This document shows positions 53,321 to 62,444 of a DNA stretch of 64,000 nucleotides, in pieces (position 1 is the stretch's first letter; each line of letters starts with the position of its first letter). The position numbers and the translations under genes are program-made. This stretch comes from Paenibacillus_AB hodogayensis (GTDB taxonomy: Bacteria; Bacillota; Bacilli; Paenibacillales; NBRC-103111), in the NCBI RefSeq assembly GCF_039536325.1, contig NZ_BAAAYO010000011.1, forward strand, positions 62,001 to 126,000, written 5' to 3'. The notes beneath the pieces were generated by a model. That model did no database searches. It was not told the DNA's origin and saw only the letters and a list, made by a program, of their open reading frames with translations.

Positions 53321-53354
53321 TATTTTGCGATACATAATGTATCAAAGGAATAGA

Positions 53355-54698
53355 TTAGACCAGTTCGAGCTTCACAACATCGCAAATTTCCGCTACGTAC
53401 GCTTCAACGACCGACTTGTCCGGACCTTCCGCCATGACGCGGACGAGCGATTCCGTCCCGGAAGGGCGAACCAGCACGCGGCCATTGCCGGCGAACCGCT
53501 CCTCCACCTCGCGAACGACGCTTTCGATTTTCGCATTGCCCTTCAGCTTGCTCTTGTCGGCGACGCGTACGTTAACCAATACTTGAGGGTATTTCTGCAT
53601 CAGGTTTTTCAGCTCGCTCAGCTTCCGCCCGGACTGCACCAGGGTGCCCACCAGTTGCAGGGCGCTCAGAATGCCGTCTCCTGTCGTATTATAGTCGAGG
53701 AAGATAACATGACCGGACTGCTCTCCGCCGAGGTTGTAGCCGCCTTTGCGCATCTCCTCCATCACGTAGCGGTCGCCTACCGCCGTCTGCAGGGCGTTAA
53801 TACCAAGCTGCTCCGCTCCCTTGAAGAAGCCCAGATTGGCCATGACCGTCGTTACGATCGTATCGCCCTTCAACGTTCCGGCCCGTTTCATCGCATCCCC
53901 GCATATGCTCAGGATGTAATCGCCGTCCACTTCCTCGCCCGTCTCGTCGATCGCGATCAACCGGTCCGCATCGCCGTCAAACGAAAGTCCCAGGTCGGCG
54001 CCGAGACGGACGACCTCTTCCTTCAGCTTCTCCGGGTGCGTCGAGCCGCAAAGGTCGTTGATGTTGCGCCCGTTCGGTTCGGCGCCGATCACATACACGT
54101 CCGCCCCAAGCTCGCGGAACACTTTGGGCGCCAGCTCATAAGCGGCTCCATGAGCGCAGTCGAGGACGACGCGCAGCCCTCCGAACGAATGGTTCACCGT
54201 CGTCTTGAGGAAATCGGCATAACGGAGCTTGGCTTCGACGTCGTCGCGAACCGATCCCAGCTCGCCTCCGACCGGGCGCGGCAAATCGTCCGTAGCGGCA
54301 TCCAGCAGTCGTTCGATCTCCAGCTCCGTCTCGTCGAACAACTTGAAGCCGTCGCTGCCGAAAAACTTGATTCCGTTATCCTCGACCGGGTTATGCGAAG
54401 CGGATATCATAACCCCGGCGTCCGCTTCAGACGTTCGGGTCAAATAAGCGACCCCCGGCGTCGAAATAACTCCTAGTCGGACAACGTCGGCTCCGATGGA
54501 CAACAAGCCCGCTACGAGCGCGGCCTCCAGCATCGGGCCGGATACGCGCGTATCCCGGCCGATCAGAATAACCGGTCTCTCCTTAGCATGCTGGGTCAAT
54601 ACGAATCCGCCGCAGCGGCCGATCTTGTAAGCAAGCTCGGGGGTAAGCTCCTTGTTGGCTACTCCACGAACCCCGTCTGTACCGAAATATTTCCCCAT
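53355..54698 (-). CDS. glmM: Phosphoglucosamine mutase
   Basis: 447 aa. It converts glucosamine-6-phosphate to glucosamine-1-phosphate. MGKYFGTDGVRGVANKELTP is the typical start. The phospho-Ser is in MISASHNPVEDNG (Ser 101), the Mg2+ loop is LSFDGDADRLIAID, the sugar loop GGEQSGHVIF, and the phosphate-binding loop VRPSGTESLVRVM. It lies 50 bp after cdaR. In firmicutes GlmM binds and inhibits CdaA, which fits the conserved cdaA-cdaR-glmM gene order seen here. Confidence 0.98.
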   Translation of the reverse strand: MGKYFGTDGVRGVANKELTPELAYKIGRCGGFVLTQHAKERPVILIGRDTRVSGPMLEAALVAGLLSIGADVVRLGVISTPGVAYLTRTSEADAGVMISASHNPVEDNGIKFFGSDGFKLFDETELEIERLLDAATDDLPRPVGGELGSVRDDVEAKLRYADFLKTTVNHSFGGLRVVLDCAHGAAYELAPKVFRELGADVYVIGAEPNGRNINDLCGSTHPEKLKEEVVRLGADLGLSFDGDADRLIAIDETGEEVDGDYILSICGDAMKRAGTLKGDTIVTTVMANLGFFKGAEQLGINALQTAVGDRYVMEEMRKGGYNLGGEQSGHVIFLDYNTTGDGILSALQLVGTLVQSGRKLSELKNLMQKYPQVLVNVRVADKSKLKGNAKIESVVREVEERFAGNGRVLVRPSGTESLVRVMAEGPDKSVVEAYVAEICDVVKLELV

Positions 54699-54747
54699 AT
54701 GTCGATTCCCTCTCCTTTATCGTCCCCTGGCGCGATGAGTTGTGCGG

Positions 54748-56034
54748 TCAAGGCTGTTGTTTGGCTGGCGTCTGAACGGCCGACTGCGAGCCGGCCGTCG
54801 CAACGTCCTGCGATTTTGCGGTAATTTCCACTATAGCCTTCGTTTCGGTATCGATTTTTTTGACGAACTGCGGCAAGTTCACGTTCATATTGACCGTATG
54901 CTCGCCGGGCGGCAAGTTGCTGACGTCCACGATCACCTGCACATCCTGTGCCTTCAACTTCTGAAGCGTAGCCGGCGCGCCCTCCAGCGTGACGTTCAAT
55001 GCGCCGTTTTGCGGGCTTTTGATGCGCGTGTCGAAGTTGGTGTTCTGGCCGATGATCGTGACCGGCACCTGCTCGAACGTCCGCTTGTCGGAAGCGACCA
55101 CCTGCACCTTGACCTCAACCTTCGGAGGATCAACTACCGTGATGCGCGGCTTGAGCGGGATGTCCAGCGTATAGATCTGGTCCGCCTTCAAGCCGGATAC
55201 GTCCACCTGCGGCCCTTCGTAAAAGTCCAGCGTATTCAGCAGTTCCTGCGGCCCGTACACGGTAATCTGATCCACGGTCGGCTGGAAAAGCGATATGCCG
55301 TACCCGGCGGCCGGTTCACCGACGACCTTCAGCTGCAGCGGCATTTTTTTGAACGGCTGTGTGATCGGCACTTCTACGTCCACCACGGTCGGATTGATCG
55401 ATACCGCCAGCTCCTTGCCGTTCTTATCGAGCGCGACCAACTTGACTTGCTTGGTCACCGCGGATTGAGCGTTCTCGATATTGACGTCGGCCTTCACCGT
55501 GATCGCTTCGTCCATCAGGCCGCTCGGCACGGTAAGCAGAGCCCGGTTCGGCTTCGCTACCCCCTGGCCGGCCTTGAAGCCGTTGGCCGGATTGCCGATG
55601 ACGTTGACTTGTACCGGCACTTCCTTCGTCTGCTTCTCTTCCAGCAAGACCTTGGCATAAGGCGGGAAAATCGATACTTTGACGCCGCTCGGAAAATCTT
55701 TGGCGACCAAGGATAGCGTATTTTCGCCAACCTTGGCGCCGAGCAGGTCGAGCACGATCTGATATTTATCGGTGGTGCTTAATTTTTTCAGCGCCGATTC
55801 CTTGCCCTCCAGACGGATCATTACCTCGGTCGGGTCCATGGAGGCGATATGAAACTTGCCTTCGTCGTAGATCGGCGTCACTTTCACATTATAGATCGTT
55901 TTTTCCTGATTCGTGGAAAAGCCGCTTCCCGTTGTGCCTTTATCGTCCAGATGGACGACGGCCCATAACAAAATGCCCAGCAGGAGCGCGATGACTTTCA
56001 CTACATTCGGGTTGCGGAGCCACTTATCCATCAT
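54748..56034 (-). CDS. cdaR: CdaR, YbbR-domain regulator of c-di-AMP synthase
   Basis: 428 aa. One N-terminal membrane helix (VVKVIALLLGILLWAVVHL) is followed by four extracellular YbbR-type repeats, then a Gln/Ala-rich tail (TAGSQSAVQTPAKQQP). The start is ATG 56034 with GGGAGG 8 nt upstream; a second ATG follows directly. It overlaps the end of cdaA by 11 bp, so translation is coupled. CdaR binds CdaA and modulates c-di-AMP production. Confidence 0.95.
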   Translation of the reverse strand: MMDKWLRNPNVVKVIALLLGILLWAVVHLDDKGTTGSGFSTNQEKTIYNVKVTPIYDEGKFHIASMDPTEVMIRLEGKESALKKLSTTDKYQIVLDLLGAKVGENTLSLVAKDFPSGVKVSIFPPYAKVLLEEKQTKEVPVQVNVIGNPANGFKAGQGVAKPNRALLTVPSGLMDEAITVKADVNIENAQSAVTKQVKLVALDKNGKELAVSINPTVVDVEVPITQPFKKMPLQLKVVGEPAAGYGISLFQPTVDQITVYGPQELLNTLDFYEGPQVDVSGLKADQIYTLDIPLKPRITVVDPPKVEVKVQVVASDKRTFEQVPVTIIGQNTNFDTRIKSPQNGALNVTLEGAPATLQKLKAQDVQVIVDVSNLPPGEHTVNMNVNLPQFVKKIDTETKAIVEITAKSQDVATAGSQSAVQTPAKQQP

Positions 56035-56845
56035 TCGTCTCGCCTCCCTTCCGCTTCCAGAAAGGCGTTTTTTCCTTGGCCTTCGTCTTCGGACGAAGCT
56101 CCTCGAACAGTTTGGAGACAAGCGACTCTTCCTTAATATCCCGCACGATCTGACCGTTGATCGCGAGCGACACTTGTCCGGTCTCCTCCGAGACGACGAC
56201 GCAGATCGCATCACACACCTCGGTCATGCCGATGGCCGCCCGGTGGCGCGTCCCCAGCTCCTTGCTGATGAACGGGTTCTCCGATAAAGGCAAGTAACAG
56301 CCGGCCGCCATGATCTGGCTTTTGCGGATAATGACCGCGCCGTCATGCAGAGGGGTATTCGGTATAAAAATATTGATCAGCAGCTCCGACGTAATCTGCG
56401 CGCCGATCGGGATGCCCGACTCCAGATAATCGTTCAACCCGGTCTCCCTCTCGAATACGATGAGCGCGCCGATTTTCCGTTTGGCCAGGTGATTGACCGA
56501 CTTCAGGATTTGCGAAATGCGGTTCGTCACGTCCTGCTCTTCGTCCGAGGATCCGCCTCTGAACAGCTTGCCTCGTCCAAGCTGTTCCAAAGCCCGCCGC
56601 AGCTCGGGCTGAAAAATAATAATGACGGCCAGAACGCCGAAAGTAAACATCTGGTTCATCATCCATTGCAGCGTGTTCAGGTTAAACCAGATGCTGAGCG
56701 CCCAAGCTAGCACGACAACGACAATGCCCTTCAGCAGCTGAATGGCCCGCGTTCCGCGCACAAGCAGGATCAGCTGGTATATAACGTAGCTGACAATGAG
56801 AATATCGATAATGTCCTTTATGCGGATTTCCGTCAAAAGTTCCAT
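56024..56845 (-). CDS. cdaA: Diadenylate cyclase CdaA
   Basis: 273 aa. Three N-terminal membrane helices (DIIDILIVSYVIYQLILLV, then LKGIVVVVLAWALSIWF, then QMFTFGVLAVIIIF) are followed by the DAC domain with the catalytic motifs PLHDGAVII (DGA) and GTRHRAAIG (RHR). It makes c-di-AMP from two ATP. The start at ATG 56845 (MELLTEIRIKDIIDI) matches the family start and follows AAGGGG. Its product should act on the riboswitch that precedes the kdp operon at 13465-13622. Confidence 0.97.
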   Translation of the reverse strand: MELLTEIRIKDIIDILIVSYVIYQLILLVRGTRAIQLLKGIVVVVLAWALSIWFNLNTLQWMMNQMFTFGVLAVIIIFQPELRRALEQLGRGKLFRGGSSDEEQDVTNRISQILKSVNHLAKRKIGALIVFERETGLNDYLESGIPIGAQITSELLINIFIPNTPLHDGAVIIRKSQIMAAGCYLPLSENPFISKELGTRHRAAIGMTEVCDAICVVVSEETGQVSLAINGQIVRDIKEESLVSKLFEELRPKTKAKEKTPFWKRKGGETNDG

Positions 56846-57054
56846 GCGTGTTCCCCTTTGGCCTGTCGGTGCACTCTCTGTCTCTAACTCAATCATACCA
56901 TATTTCAAGCAAAAAACCTTCATTTGGCATGATGTTGGGAAGTCCGAATCTTTCTACGAAATCCGACAAATCAGAGGGGCCTTCCCCTGCGCCCGTCCGT
57001 GTCTCAAGTCCTTGAAAATAGAGCCTTCCGGCGCTTTCACACCGGCAAATGGAC

Positions 57055-57110
57055 AAAAAAAAGTCCGCATGTCGGCGGCGAATCAAAACATTCGCTTGCG
57101 GCACCCGGAC
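57055..57110 (-). terminator. Terminator of the sigW-rsiW operon
   Basis: On the minus strand GTCCGGGTGCCGCAAGCGAA pairs with TTCGCCGCCGACATGCGGAC (imperfect) and ends in TTTTTTTT. It starts right at the rsiW stop codon. Confidence 0.82.
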
Positions 57111-57716
57111 CTATTTGACGAATAAGGAGAAGATCTGGTTCACTTTAAACCATATCCATTCGACTGCCTGATTGACGCTTTTCACATCTCCGGAAATTTG
57201 CGCGGTCGAAGCGAGCGCATACTTGCCGTCGATCACGATCAGGTTGCCGTTGATCTTGCCTTTCACTTCGACCTCTCCGTTCTCGACAATCAGATTGCCT
57301 TGAACGATATGGCCTTCGGGAACGTATACCCGATTTCCTTTTACGACGACCTGCTCCAGGTCACCGTGAACGACAAGCTGCGTATCCTCGTTCCACATGC
57401 TCAGGAAGCTGCCCAGCATAACGAGAAAGAAAACGGCAGCGACGGTCGCCGCAGGATGCCGTCGGGGCCATTTCATCCACGCACTTCGTTTGGCTGGTGC
57501 AGGCAAGCCTTGCATAATCGCAAAAGTCGACAAATGACTTGGCGCATAGACCGGCTTCAGCGAGGATACGAGCGCCCCCGATTTCTCCAGCTTGGCAAAA
57601 CGCGCCTGGCAGCTTGGGCAGCCCAGCAAATGCTTCTTCAGCTCGGCCGCTTCGGGACCTGTGACGTCTCCGTCCAGATAGTCGTGCATTAAAAGGATGG
57701 CTTCTTTGCAATTCAT
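57111..57716 (-). CDS. rsiW: Anti-sigma-W factor RsiW
   Basis: 201 aa. The N-terminal zinc-binding anti-sigma motif HLLGCPSC (His29, Cys33, Cys36) is present, with Cys3 also in place. A membrane helix follows (ATVAAVFFLVMLGSFLSMW). The outer domain is rich in beta-type repeats (NLIVENGEVEVKGKINGNLI), resembling a bactofilin-like or DUF-type fold. RsiW holds SigW at the membrane until regulated proteolysis by site-1 and RasP-type proteases under envelope stress. It starts 93 bp after sigW. The outer domain is longer than the minimal RsiW. Confidence 0.93.
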   Translation of the reverse strand: MNCKEAILLMHDYLDGDVTGPEAAELKKHLLGCPSCQARFAKLEKSGALVSSLKPVYAPSHLSTFAIMQGLPAPAKRSAWMKWPRRHPAATVAAVFFLVMLGSFLSMWNEDTQLVVHGDLEQVVVKGNRVYVPEGHIVQGNLIVENGEVEVKGKINGNLIVIDGKYALASTAQISGDVKSVNQAVEWIWFKVNQIFSLFVK

Positions 57717-57809
57717 AATTCCGTGCCACTCCTTCCCTTGCGTACCCTTGCATAATCATTCGTAGTGTACAATACGTTGCACATCCGGTTTCGTTTCAAC
57801 TTTGTTCCC

Positions 57810-58382
57810 TCACAACAGCGATTCTTTTTCCAGACGCTCGCGCAAATATTCCCGCCCGCGATGCACCCTCGTCTTGACCGTGGTGACCGGCATGTCCAGC
57901 ACCTCGCTAATTTCCTGAAGCGACATATCGTGCAGATAACGCAAAATAACCGCCGACTTGTATTTCTCCGGCAAGGCGTCGATCGCTTTGCGCACCTGCT
58001 CCTGCGTCTCGGAAAGCAGCAATTCGCCCTCCGGCGTCCGGTCCCCGCTGGCCAGCATCGAGTACCAATCATTTCCTTCGCTGTCGTTTACTTCCGCATC
58101 CAGCGAATACGAAGCTTTGCGCTTGCGCAGCCGGTCGATGCACAGATTGGTGCCGATCCGGTAAATCCATGTCGAGAACTTCTGCATCTCGTCATACCGG
58201 TTCAAATTCGTATACACCCGCAAGAACGTTTCCTGTACAACGTCCTCAGCTTCCTGTACATTATGCAGCATCCGGTAAGCAAGGTGATAGATCTTATCTT
58301 TATACAGATCAACCAGTTCGCCGAACGCCCTTCGATCACCGTTGCGGGCAAGCTTGGCCAACCGCGTTTCCACAAAATTCAC
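57810..58382 (-). CDS. sigW: ECF RNA polymerase sigma factor SigW
   Basis: 190 aa. Region 2: FGELVDLYKDKIYHLAYRML, VQETFLRVYTNLNRYDEMQKF, STWIYRIGTNLCIDRLRKRK. Region 4: LPEKYKSAVILRYLHDMSLQ, EISEVLDMPVTTVKTRVHRG. The start is GTG 58382 (then NFVETRLAKLARNGDRRAF), with GGGAGG 7 nt upstream; an ATG two codons earlier is too close to that site. Controls envelope and antimicrobial-peptide stress genes. The expected auto-regulatory SigW promoter could not be identified upstream. Confidence 0.95.
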   Translation of the reverse strand: MNFVETRLAKLARNGDRRAFGELVDLYKDKIYHLAYRMLHNVQEAEDVVQETFLRVYTNLNRYDEMQKFSTWIYRIGTNLCIDRLRKRKASYSLDAEVNDSEGNDWYSMLASGDRTPEGELLLSETQEQVRKAIDALPEKYKSAVILRYLHDMSLQEISEVLDMPVTTVKTRVHRGREYLRERLEKESLL

Positions 58383-58581
58383 CGACATTCCTCCCATCGC
58401 GGCGCCATGCGACCTTACGAGTCGCATCAGCCCGTTAGCGCCGCCGCGGACGAGCGGGCGGACCCGCTTCGATACCAGAGGTACCGGAGCCTGGACGCCC
58501 ATGAAGAGCCCATCTCTGCTAGTCCAGCCTGTGCTTTCCCCGATTCACGAACTCTTCTATAAGATTACATTTTTTTACGCA

Positions 58582-58626
58582 AAAAGTCGAGGACCGTTCC
58601 TTTTCCGGAACAGACCCTCGACTTTT
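58582..58626 (-). terminator. Intrinsic terminator of ppc
   Basis: AAAAGTCGAGG (58582-58592) pairs with CCTCGACTTTT (58616-58626), with an inner GTTCC...GGAAC pairing. On the minus strand TTTTTGCG follows. Confidence 0.88.
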
Positions 58627-58656
58627 CGTGGACCCTGTATAGTCACTGGCGTTCAA

Positions 58657-61452
58657 TCAGCCGGTATTGCGCAGCCCGGCGGCGATGCCATTAATCGTAA
58701 GCAGCACTTCGCGCAACAGCTCTGCCCCGTCTCCGGAAGTCCCTTCCAGCGACCGCAGCTCGCTGAGCAACTGCACCTGCAAATAACTCAGCGGATCGAC
58801 GTACGGGTTGCGCAGCTTGATCGATTCCTGAATAACCGACTGGTTGTCCAAAATTTCTTTCTGACCGGTAATTTGCAAAATCAGCTGCGACGTCAGCTCG
58901 TACTCGCTGCGGATTTGCTCGAAAATGCGCTGACCGGCCTCGGTATTTTTGGCCATCTGGGCATATTCCTGAGCGATCAGCATATCGGCTTTACCGAGCG
59001 CCATCTGCAAGTTGTCGATCGTCGAGCTGAAGAACGACCATGTTTCATACATTTGCTTCAGCTTGTTCAACCGGTCCGGATTGCCCTGCACATACGTTTG
59101 TAAGCCCGAGCCAGCCGCATACCATGCGGGTAGCAGGAAACGGCTTTGCGTCCAAGCGAATACCCAAGGGATGGCCCGCAGATCCTCGAACCGGTCGCTG
59201 CCTTTACGCTTGGCCGGACGGGAACCGATATTCAGTTCGCCCACTTCCGGCAGCGGAGTCGCTTCCTTGAAGAAATGATAGAAATCCGAATCGCGGAATA
59301 TCAAATCCTGGTACTTCTTCTGCGACTCTTCGGAGATGGAACGCATGATCGTCTCAAACTCGGCTTCGTCCTTCGTATCCTGCGGGTTTTTCGCCAAGTA
59401 AGCGCTCTGGATCAAAGCCGAAGTCGCCTGCTCCAGACTGCGGTAGGCAATACCTTTAATCGCATAGCGGGACGAAAGTACCTCGCCCTGCTCTGTAATT
59501 TTGATGCCTCCGCCGATCGTCTCCGGCGGCTGGGCCAAAATGCTGCGGTTCAGCGGCATGCCTCCGCGTCCCAGCGCCCCGCCGCGGCCGTGGAAAAACT
59601 TCAGCTTCACCTGATGCCGCTTCGCCGCCTTCGTAATTTCCTTCAGCGCCACGCGCAGCTCCCAGTTGGCGGTAAGAACGCCGCCATCCTTGTTGCTGTC
59701 CGAATAGCCGAGCATAATTTCCTGAATGTTGTTGAAATCCGGAATGCTGTCCCGGTATGCGGGAATGTTAAATACCGTATCCATAATCTCAGGAGCCGCA
59801 TGCAGATCGTCGATCGTTTCGAACAGCGGCGCCGGCTGCAGCGTGCAGCGAACGGAGCCGTCGGCTTCGCGGCGGTACAGGCCCACCTCTTTGCCAAGCA
59901 CCATAACTTCCAGCAGGTCGCTGGCGCCCTGCGTCATGCTGATCAGGTAAGTCGTGATGCATTTCGGTCCAAACTCCGCCTGTGCCGCTTTAATCGCTTT
60001 GTACACATTGATAACTTCCATAGTGGATTCCGAGTATTCCATATAAGGCGACATCAGCGGACGCGGGTCGTTGAGCAGCCGGCTCAACAGTGCAATCTTA
60101 TCTCCTTCGGAAAGCGCCGCGTAGTTGTCCGCTATATTCATTCTCGCCAAAATTTCGTTCATCGCGCTCTCATGCTCTTTGCTGTGCTGACGAACGTCCA
60201 AACCGGCCAGATGGAAGCCAAACAGCTCCACTTGACGGATCAGCTTGCGGATGTAGATGTCCGCCGTGTAGTCGGCAAAATGATTCCGCAGGCTGCGGTC
60301 GATCAGCCAAAGATCGGCAAGAAGCTCGTCCGGCGAATGGTATTTCGCATTCGCGTTTTTGCCGTGCGCCTGCGTATTGGCAACTTTCTCGACCATATAC
60401 GTCAGCTTGATCCGGTACGGTTCTTTATCGTTGCGCCAAACGTCTTCCGACTTGAGGTGAATATGCTGCTTGTCCGTCTCGATCGATTCGAGCAGCTCCG
60501 GCGTGACGTTCACGATATTCGTGCTGAAGCTCAGGTGATTCATAAGCTGCATGAGCTGCTGCTCGTACTTCTGGAGAGCCAGTTGGCGATGCAGCGTCAG
60601 CGTCTCCCAAGTAATCTTGGCCGTCACCGACGGGTTGCCGTCGCGATCGCCGCCGATCCACGAGCCAAAACGCAGGAAGGACGGAACCGCCCAATCCGTA
60701 TCCGGGTAATATTTGCGCAGGCAGCGCTCCAGCTCTTGATAAAGCTCCGGAAGCACGTCAAATAACGTCTCGTCGAAATAATACAAGCCGTTGCGCACTT
60801 CATCCAATACGGTCGGTTTACGGTCGCGCAGCTCGTCGGTCTGCCAGAGCGTAAGCACTTCGCTGACCAGCTTCTCGCGCAGCTGCTCGCGCTCCCGGTG
60901 AGTCAAGGATGGGTTATCCAGTTTCATCACATCTTCGGCGATACGCTGATGAATTTCCAGCACGACCCGGCGCGTAGCTTCCGTAGGGTGAGCCGTCATC
61001 ACCAGTTCAAGGGAAATCGTTTGCAGAATCTCCTGCATCTGGTCGACAGGTACGTTAGCGTTCCGCAGCTCGGCTACAATGTTCTCAATCGAGTTGGGCT
61101 GGATGTTCTCGCCGGATGAACGATCATAGTCCCGCTTGCGGCGAATCCGGTGGTTCTGCTCGGCGATATTGACCAGTTGAAAATAAATCGCAAAAGCCCG
61201 GACGACATTGTGCCGATCTTCCGGACTTAGGGAACGGATCACGTTTTTAAACTCCTGCAAAAGCGCTGGATCCGACGAAGCCCTCAACGTCTTGCTCATT
61301 TCGCGGATTTGCTCCTCGAGATTAAGCAGTTCTTGGCCGCCTTGGTGAATCAGGACCTCCCCGAGAATATTTCCGAGAAAACGAACGTCTCTGCGCAGCA
61401 ATTGATGGCTAGAGCTTCCTTGCGTAGTATCGATTGTAGTTTCGGTCATCAT
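58657..61452 (-). CDS. ppc: Phosphoenolpyruvate carboxylase
   Basis: 931 aa, full length. It carboxylates PEP to oxaloacetate to refill the TCA cycle. Catalytic motifs: MTAHPTEATRR (catalytic His), FGSWIGGDRDGNP, LDVRQHSKEHESAM, MLGYSDSNKDGG, and the glycine loop FFHGRGGALGRGG. The C-terminus ends ITINGIAAGLRNTG, the allosteric/active-site tail seen in bacterial PEPC. The start is ATG 61452 after GGAGGGAAAC; the next codon is also ATG and equally possible. It stands as a single gene with its own terminator. Confidence 0.98.
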   Translation of the reverse strand: MMTETTIDTTQGSSSHQLLRRDVRFLGNILGEVLIHQGGQELLNLEEQIREMSKTLRASSDPALLQEFKNVIRSLSPEDRHNVVRAFAIYFQLVNIAEQNHRIRRKRDYDRSSGENIQPNSIENIVAELRNANVPVDQMQEILQTISLELVMTAHPTEATRRVVLEIHQRIAEDVMKLDNPSLTHREREQLREKLVSEVLTLWQTDELRDRKPTVLDEVRNGLYYFDETLFDVLPELYQELERCLRKYYPDTDWAVPSFLRFGSWIGGDRDGNPSVTAKITWETLTLHRQLALQKYEQQLMQLMNHLSFSTNIVNVTPELLESIETDKQHIHLKSEDVWRNDKEPYRIKLTYMVEKVANTQAHGKNANAKYHSPDELLADLWLIDRSLRNHFADYTADIYIRKLIRQVELFGFHLAGLDVRQHSKEHESAMNEILARMNIADNYAALSEGDKIALLSRLLNDPRPLMSPYMEYSESTMEVINVYKAIKAAQAEFGPKCITTYLISMTQGASDLLEVMVLGKEVGLYRREADGSVRCTLQPAPLFETIDDLHAAPEIMDTVFNIPAYRDSIPDFNNIQEIMLGYSDSNKDGGVLTANWELRVALKEITKAAKRHQVKLKFFHGRGGALGRGGMPLNRSILAQPPETIGGGIKITEQGEVLSSRYAIKGIAYRSLEQATSALIQSAYLAKNPQDTKDEAEFETIMRSISEESQKKYQDLIFRDSDFYHFFKEATPLPEVGELNIGSRPAKRKGSDRFEDLRAIPWVFAWTQSRFLLPAWYAAGSGLQTYVQGNPDRLNKLKQMYETWSFFSSTIDNLQMALGKADMLIAQEYAQMAKNTEAGQRIFEQIRSEYELTSQLILQITGQKEILDNQSVIQESIKLRNPYVDPLSYLQVQLLSELRSLEGTSGDGAELLREVLLTINGIAAGLRNTG

Positions 61453-61770
61453 GTTTCCCTCCATCCTTAACACTTTCGACAAATTCCCCGTCGTTCCTGC
61501 TAGCCGCTAACAAAACGGACTAGAGGAGCGCCTTACGCTAACCCGGTACGGCTCGCCCGAACACACACCAAAAAAGACTTCCGAAGCCGCGCCTGCCAAA
61601 ACGAGCGACGACCGAACGCCTTCCTTTATGAATGAACCCTGGGCAACATGTCCTTTCTATCTTATGCGGAAAAAGACCATAATTCAAGTGCAATAATAGG
61701 TATTTACCCATCGTCCGCCGTATAAAACAAAAAAAGCCTTGCTCCGAATAATCGGGCAATGCTCTCGAGA

Positions 61771-61841
61771 AGCGGGTGATGGGAATCGAACCCACGCTAC
61801 CAGCTTGGAAGGCTGGAGTTCTACCATTGAACTACACCCGC
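61771..61841 (-). tRNA. tRNA-Gly (anticodon TCC)
   Basis: The minus strand folds as a cloverleaf: acceptor GCGGGTG/CACCCGC, anticodon arm CCAGC-CTTCCAA-GCTGG with TCC, T-arm GTGGGTTCGATTCCCAT. The 3' CCA is not encoded. Last of four clustered tRNAs. Confidence 0.95.
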
Positions 61842-61849
61842 ATCAATAA

Positions 61850-61926
61850 TGGTCGGGACGACACGATTTGAACATGCGACCCCCTGGTCCCAAACCAGGT
61901 GCTCTACCAAGCTGAGCTACGTCCCG
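61850..61926 (-). tRNA. tRNA-Pro (anticodon TGG)
   Basis: Acceptor CGGGACG/CGTCCCG, anticodon arm CCTGG-TTTGGGA-CCAGG with TGG, T-loop TTCAAAT. CCA is encoded at 61850-61852. Confidence 0.96.
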
Positions 61927-61941
61927 TAAATAAGGTGAAAA

Positions 61942-62018
61942 TGGCGCGCCCTGAGAGATTCGAACTCCCGGCCTTTTGATTCGTAGTCAAACGCTCTATC
62001 CAGCTGAGCTAAGGGCGC
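61942..62018 (-). tRNA. tRNA-Arg (anticodon ACG)
   Basis: Acceptor GCGCCCT/AGGGCGC, anticodon arm TTTGA-CTACGAA-TCAAA with ACG, T-loop TTCGAAT. CCA is encoded at 61942-61944. Confidence 0.96.
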
Positions 62019-62030
62019 AAAAGGGTGAAA

Positions 62031-62102
62031 AGCGGACGACGAGATTCGAACTCGCGACCCTCGCCTTGGCAAGGCGATGCTCTACCACTGAGCCACGTCC
62101 GC
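62031..62102 (-). tRNA. tRNA-Gly (anticodon GCC)
   Basis: Acceptor GCGGAC/GTCCGC, anticodon arm TCGCC-TTGCCAA-GGCGA with GCC, T-loop TTCGAAT. CCA is not encoded. First gene of the cluster. Confidence 0.95.
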
Positions 62103-62444
62103 ATATGGTGTGCCGCGTCGTACTATTCTGGACCTCGACGCTGCGTTCATGATCATCCAAGAGGACTTCGTTTTAGTAATTCAATCCGTTTTGGCGACAA
62201 GGAATATCATATCAGGTTTCAATCACAAATGCAAATGTTTTTTCAAAAAAATAATTTAAAAATTATTTTGCTACATTTGCACCTTTTTTCGTCCTCGCGC
62301 AAACCTCCTCCTCATCCTTTTACGTCTTCAAGAGGCGCTCCTCATTAAGGCGGAAATGTATTATAATGAACATTGATGATTTACAGCCGAGCCGTTTTTC
62401 ATTTCAAATAGATCATGATACCGCGGGAAGCGAAAGGAGCCTTT
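62103..62444. other. Intergenic region upstream of thrC
   Basis: About 340 bp between the divergent tRNA cluster and thrC. It is AT-rich in the middle (runs of AAAAAATAATTTAAAAATT). A TATAAT box at 62362-62367, about 75 bp before the thrC ATG, is a plausible -10; no good -35 was found. No T-box or other threonine riboswitch was recognised. Confidence 0.5.

Noticed and set aside
59146..60765. 539-codon open frame opposite ppc
   Set aside because: Fully antisense to an intact ppc with all catalytic motifs; no recognisable product.
62103..62444. T-box or threonine leader upstream of thrC
   Set aside because: No T-box sequence (TGGGTGG-type) or antiterminator structure was seen.
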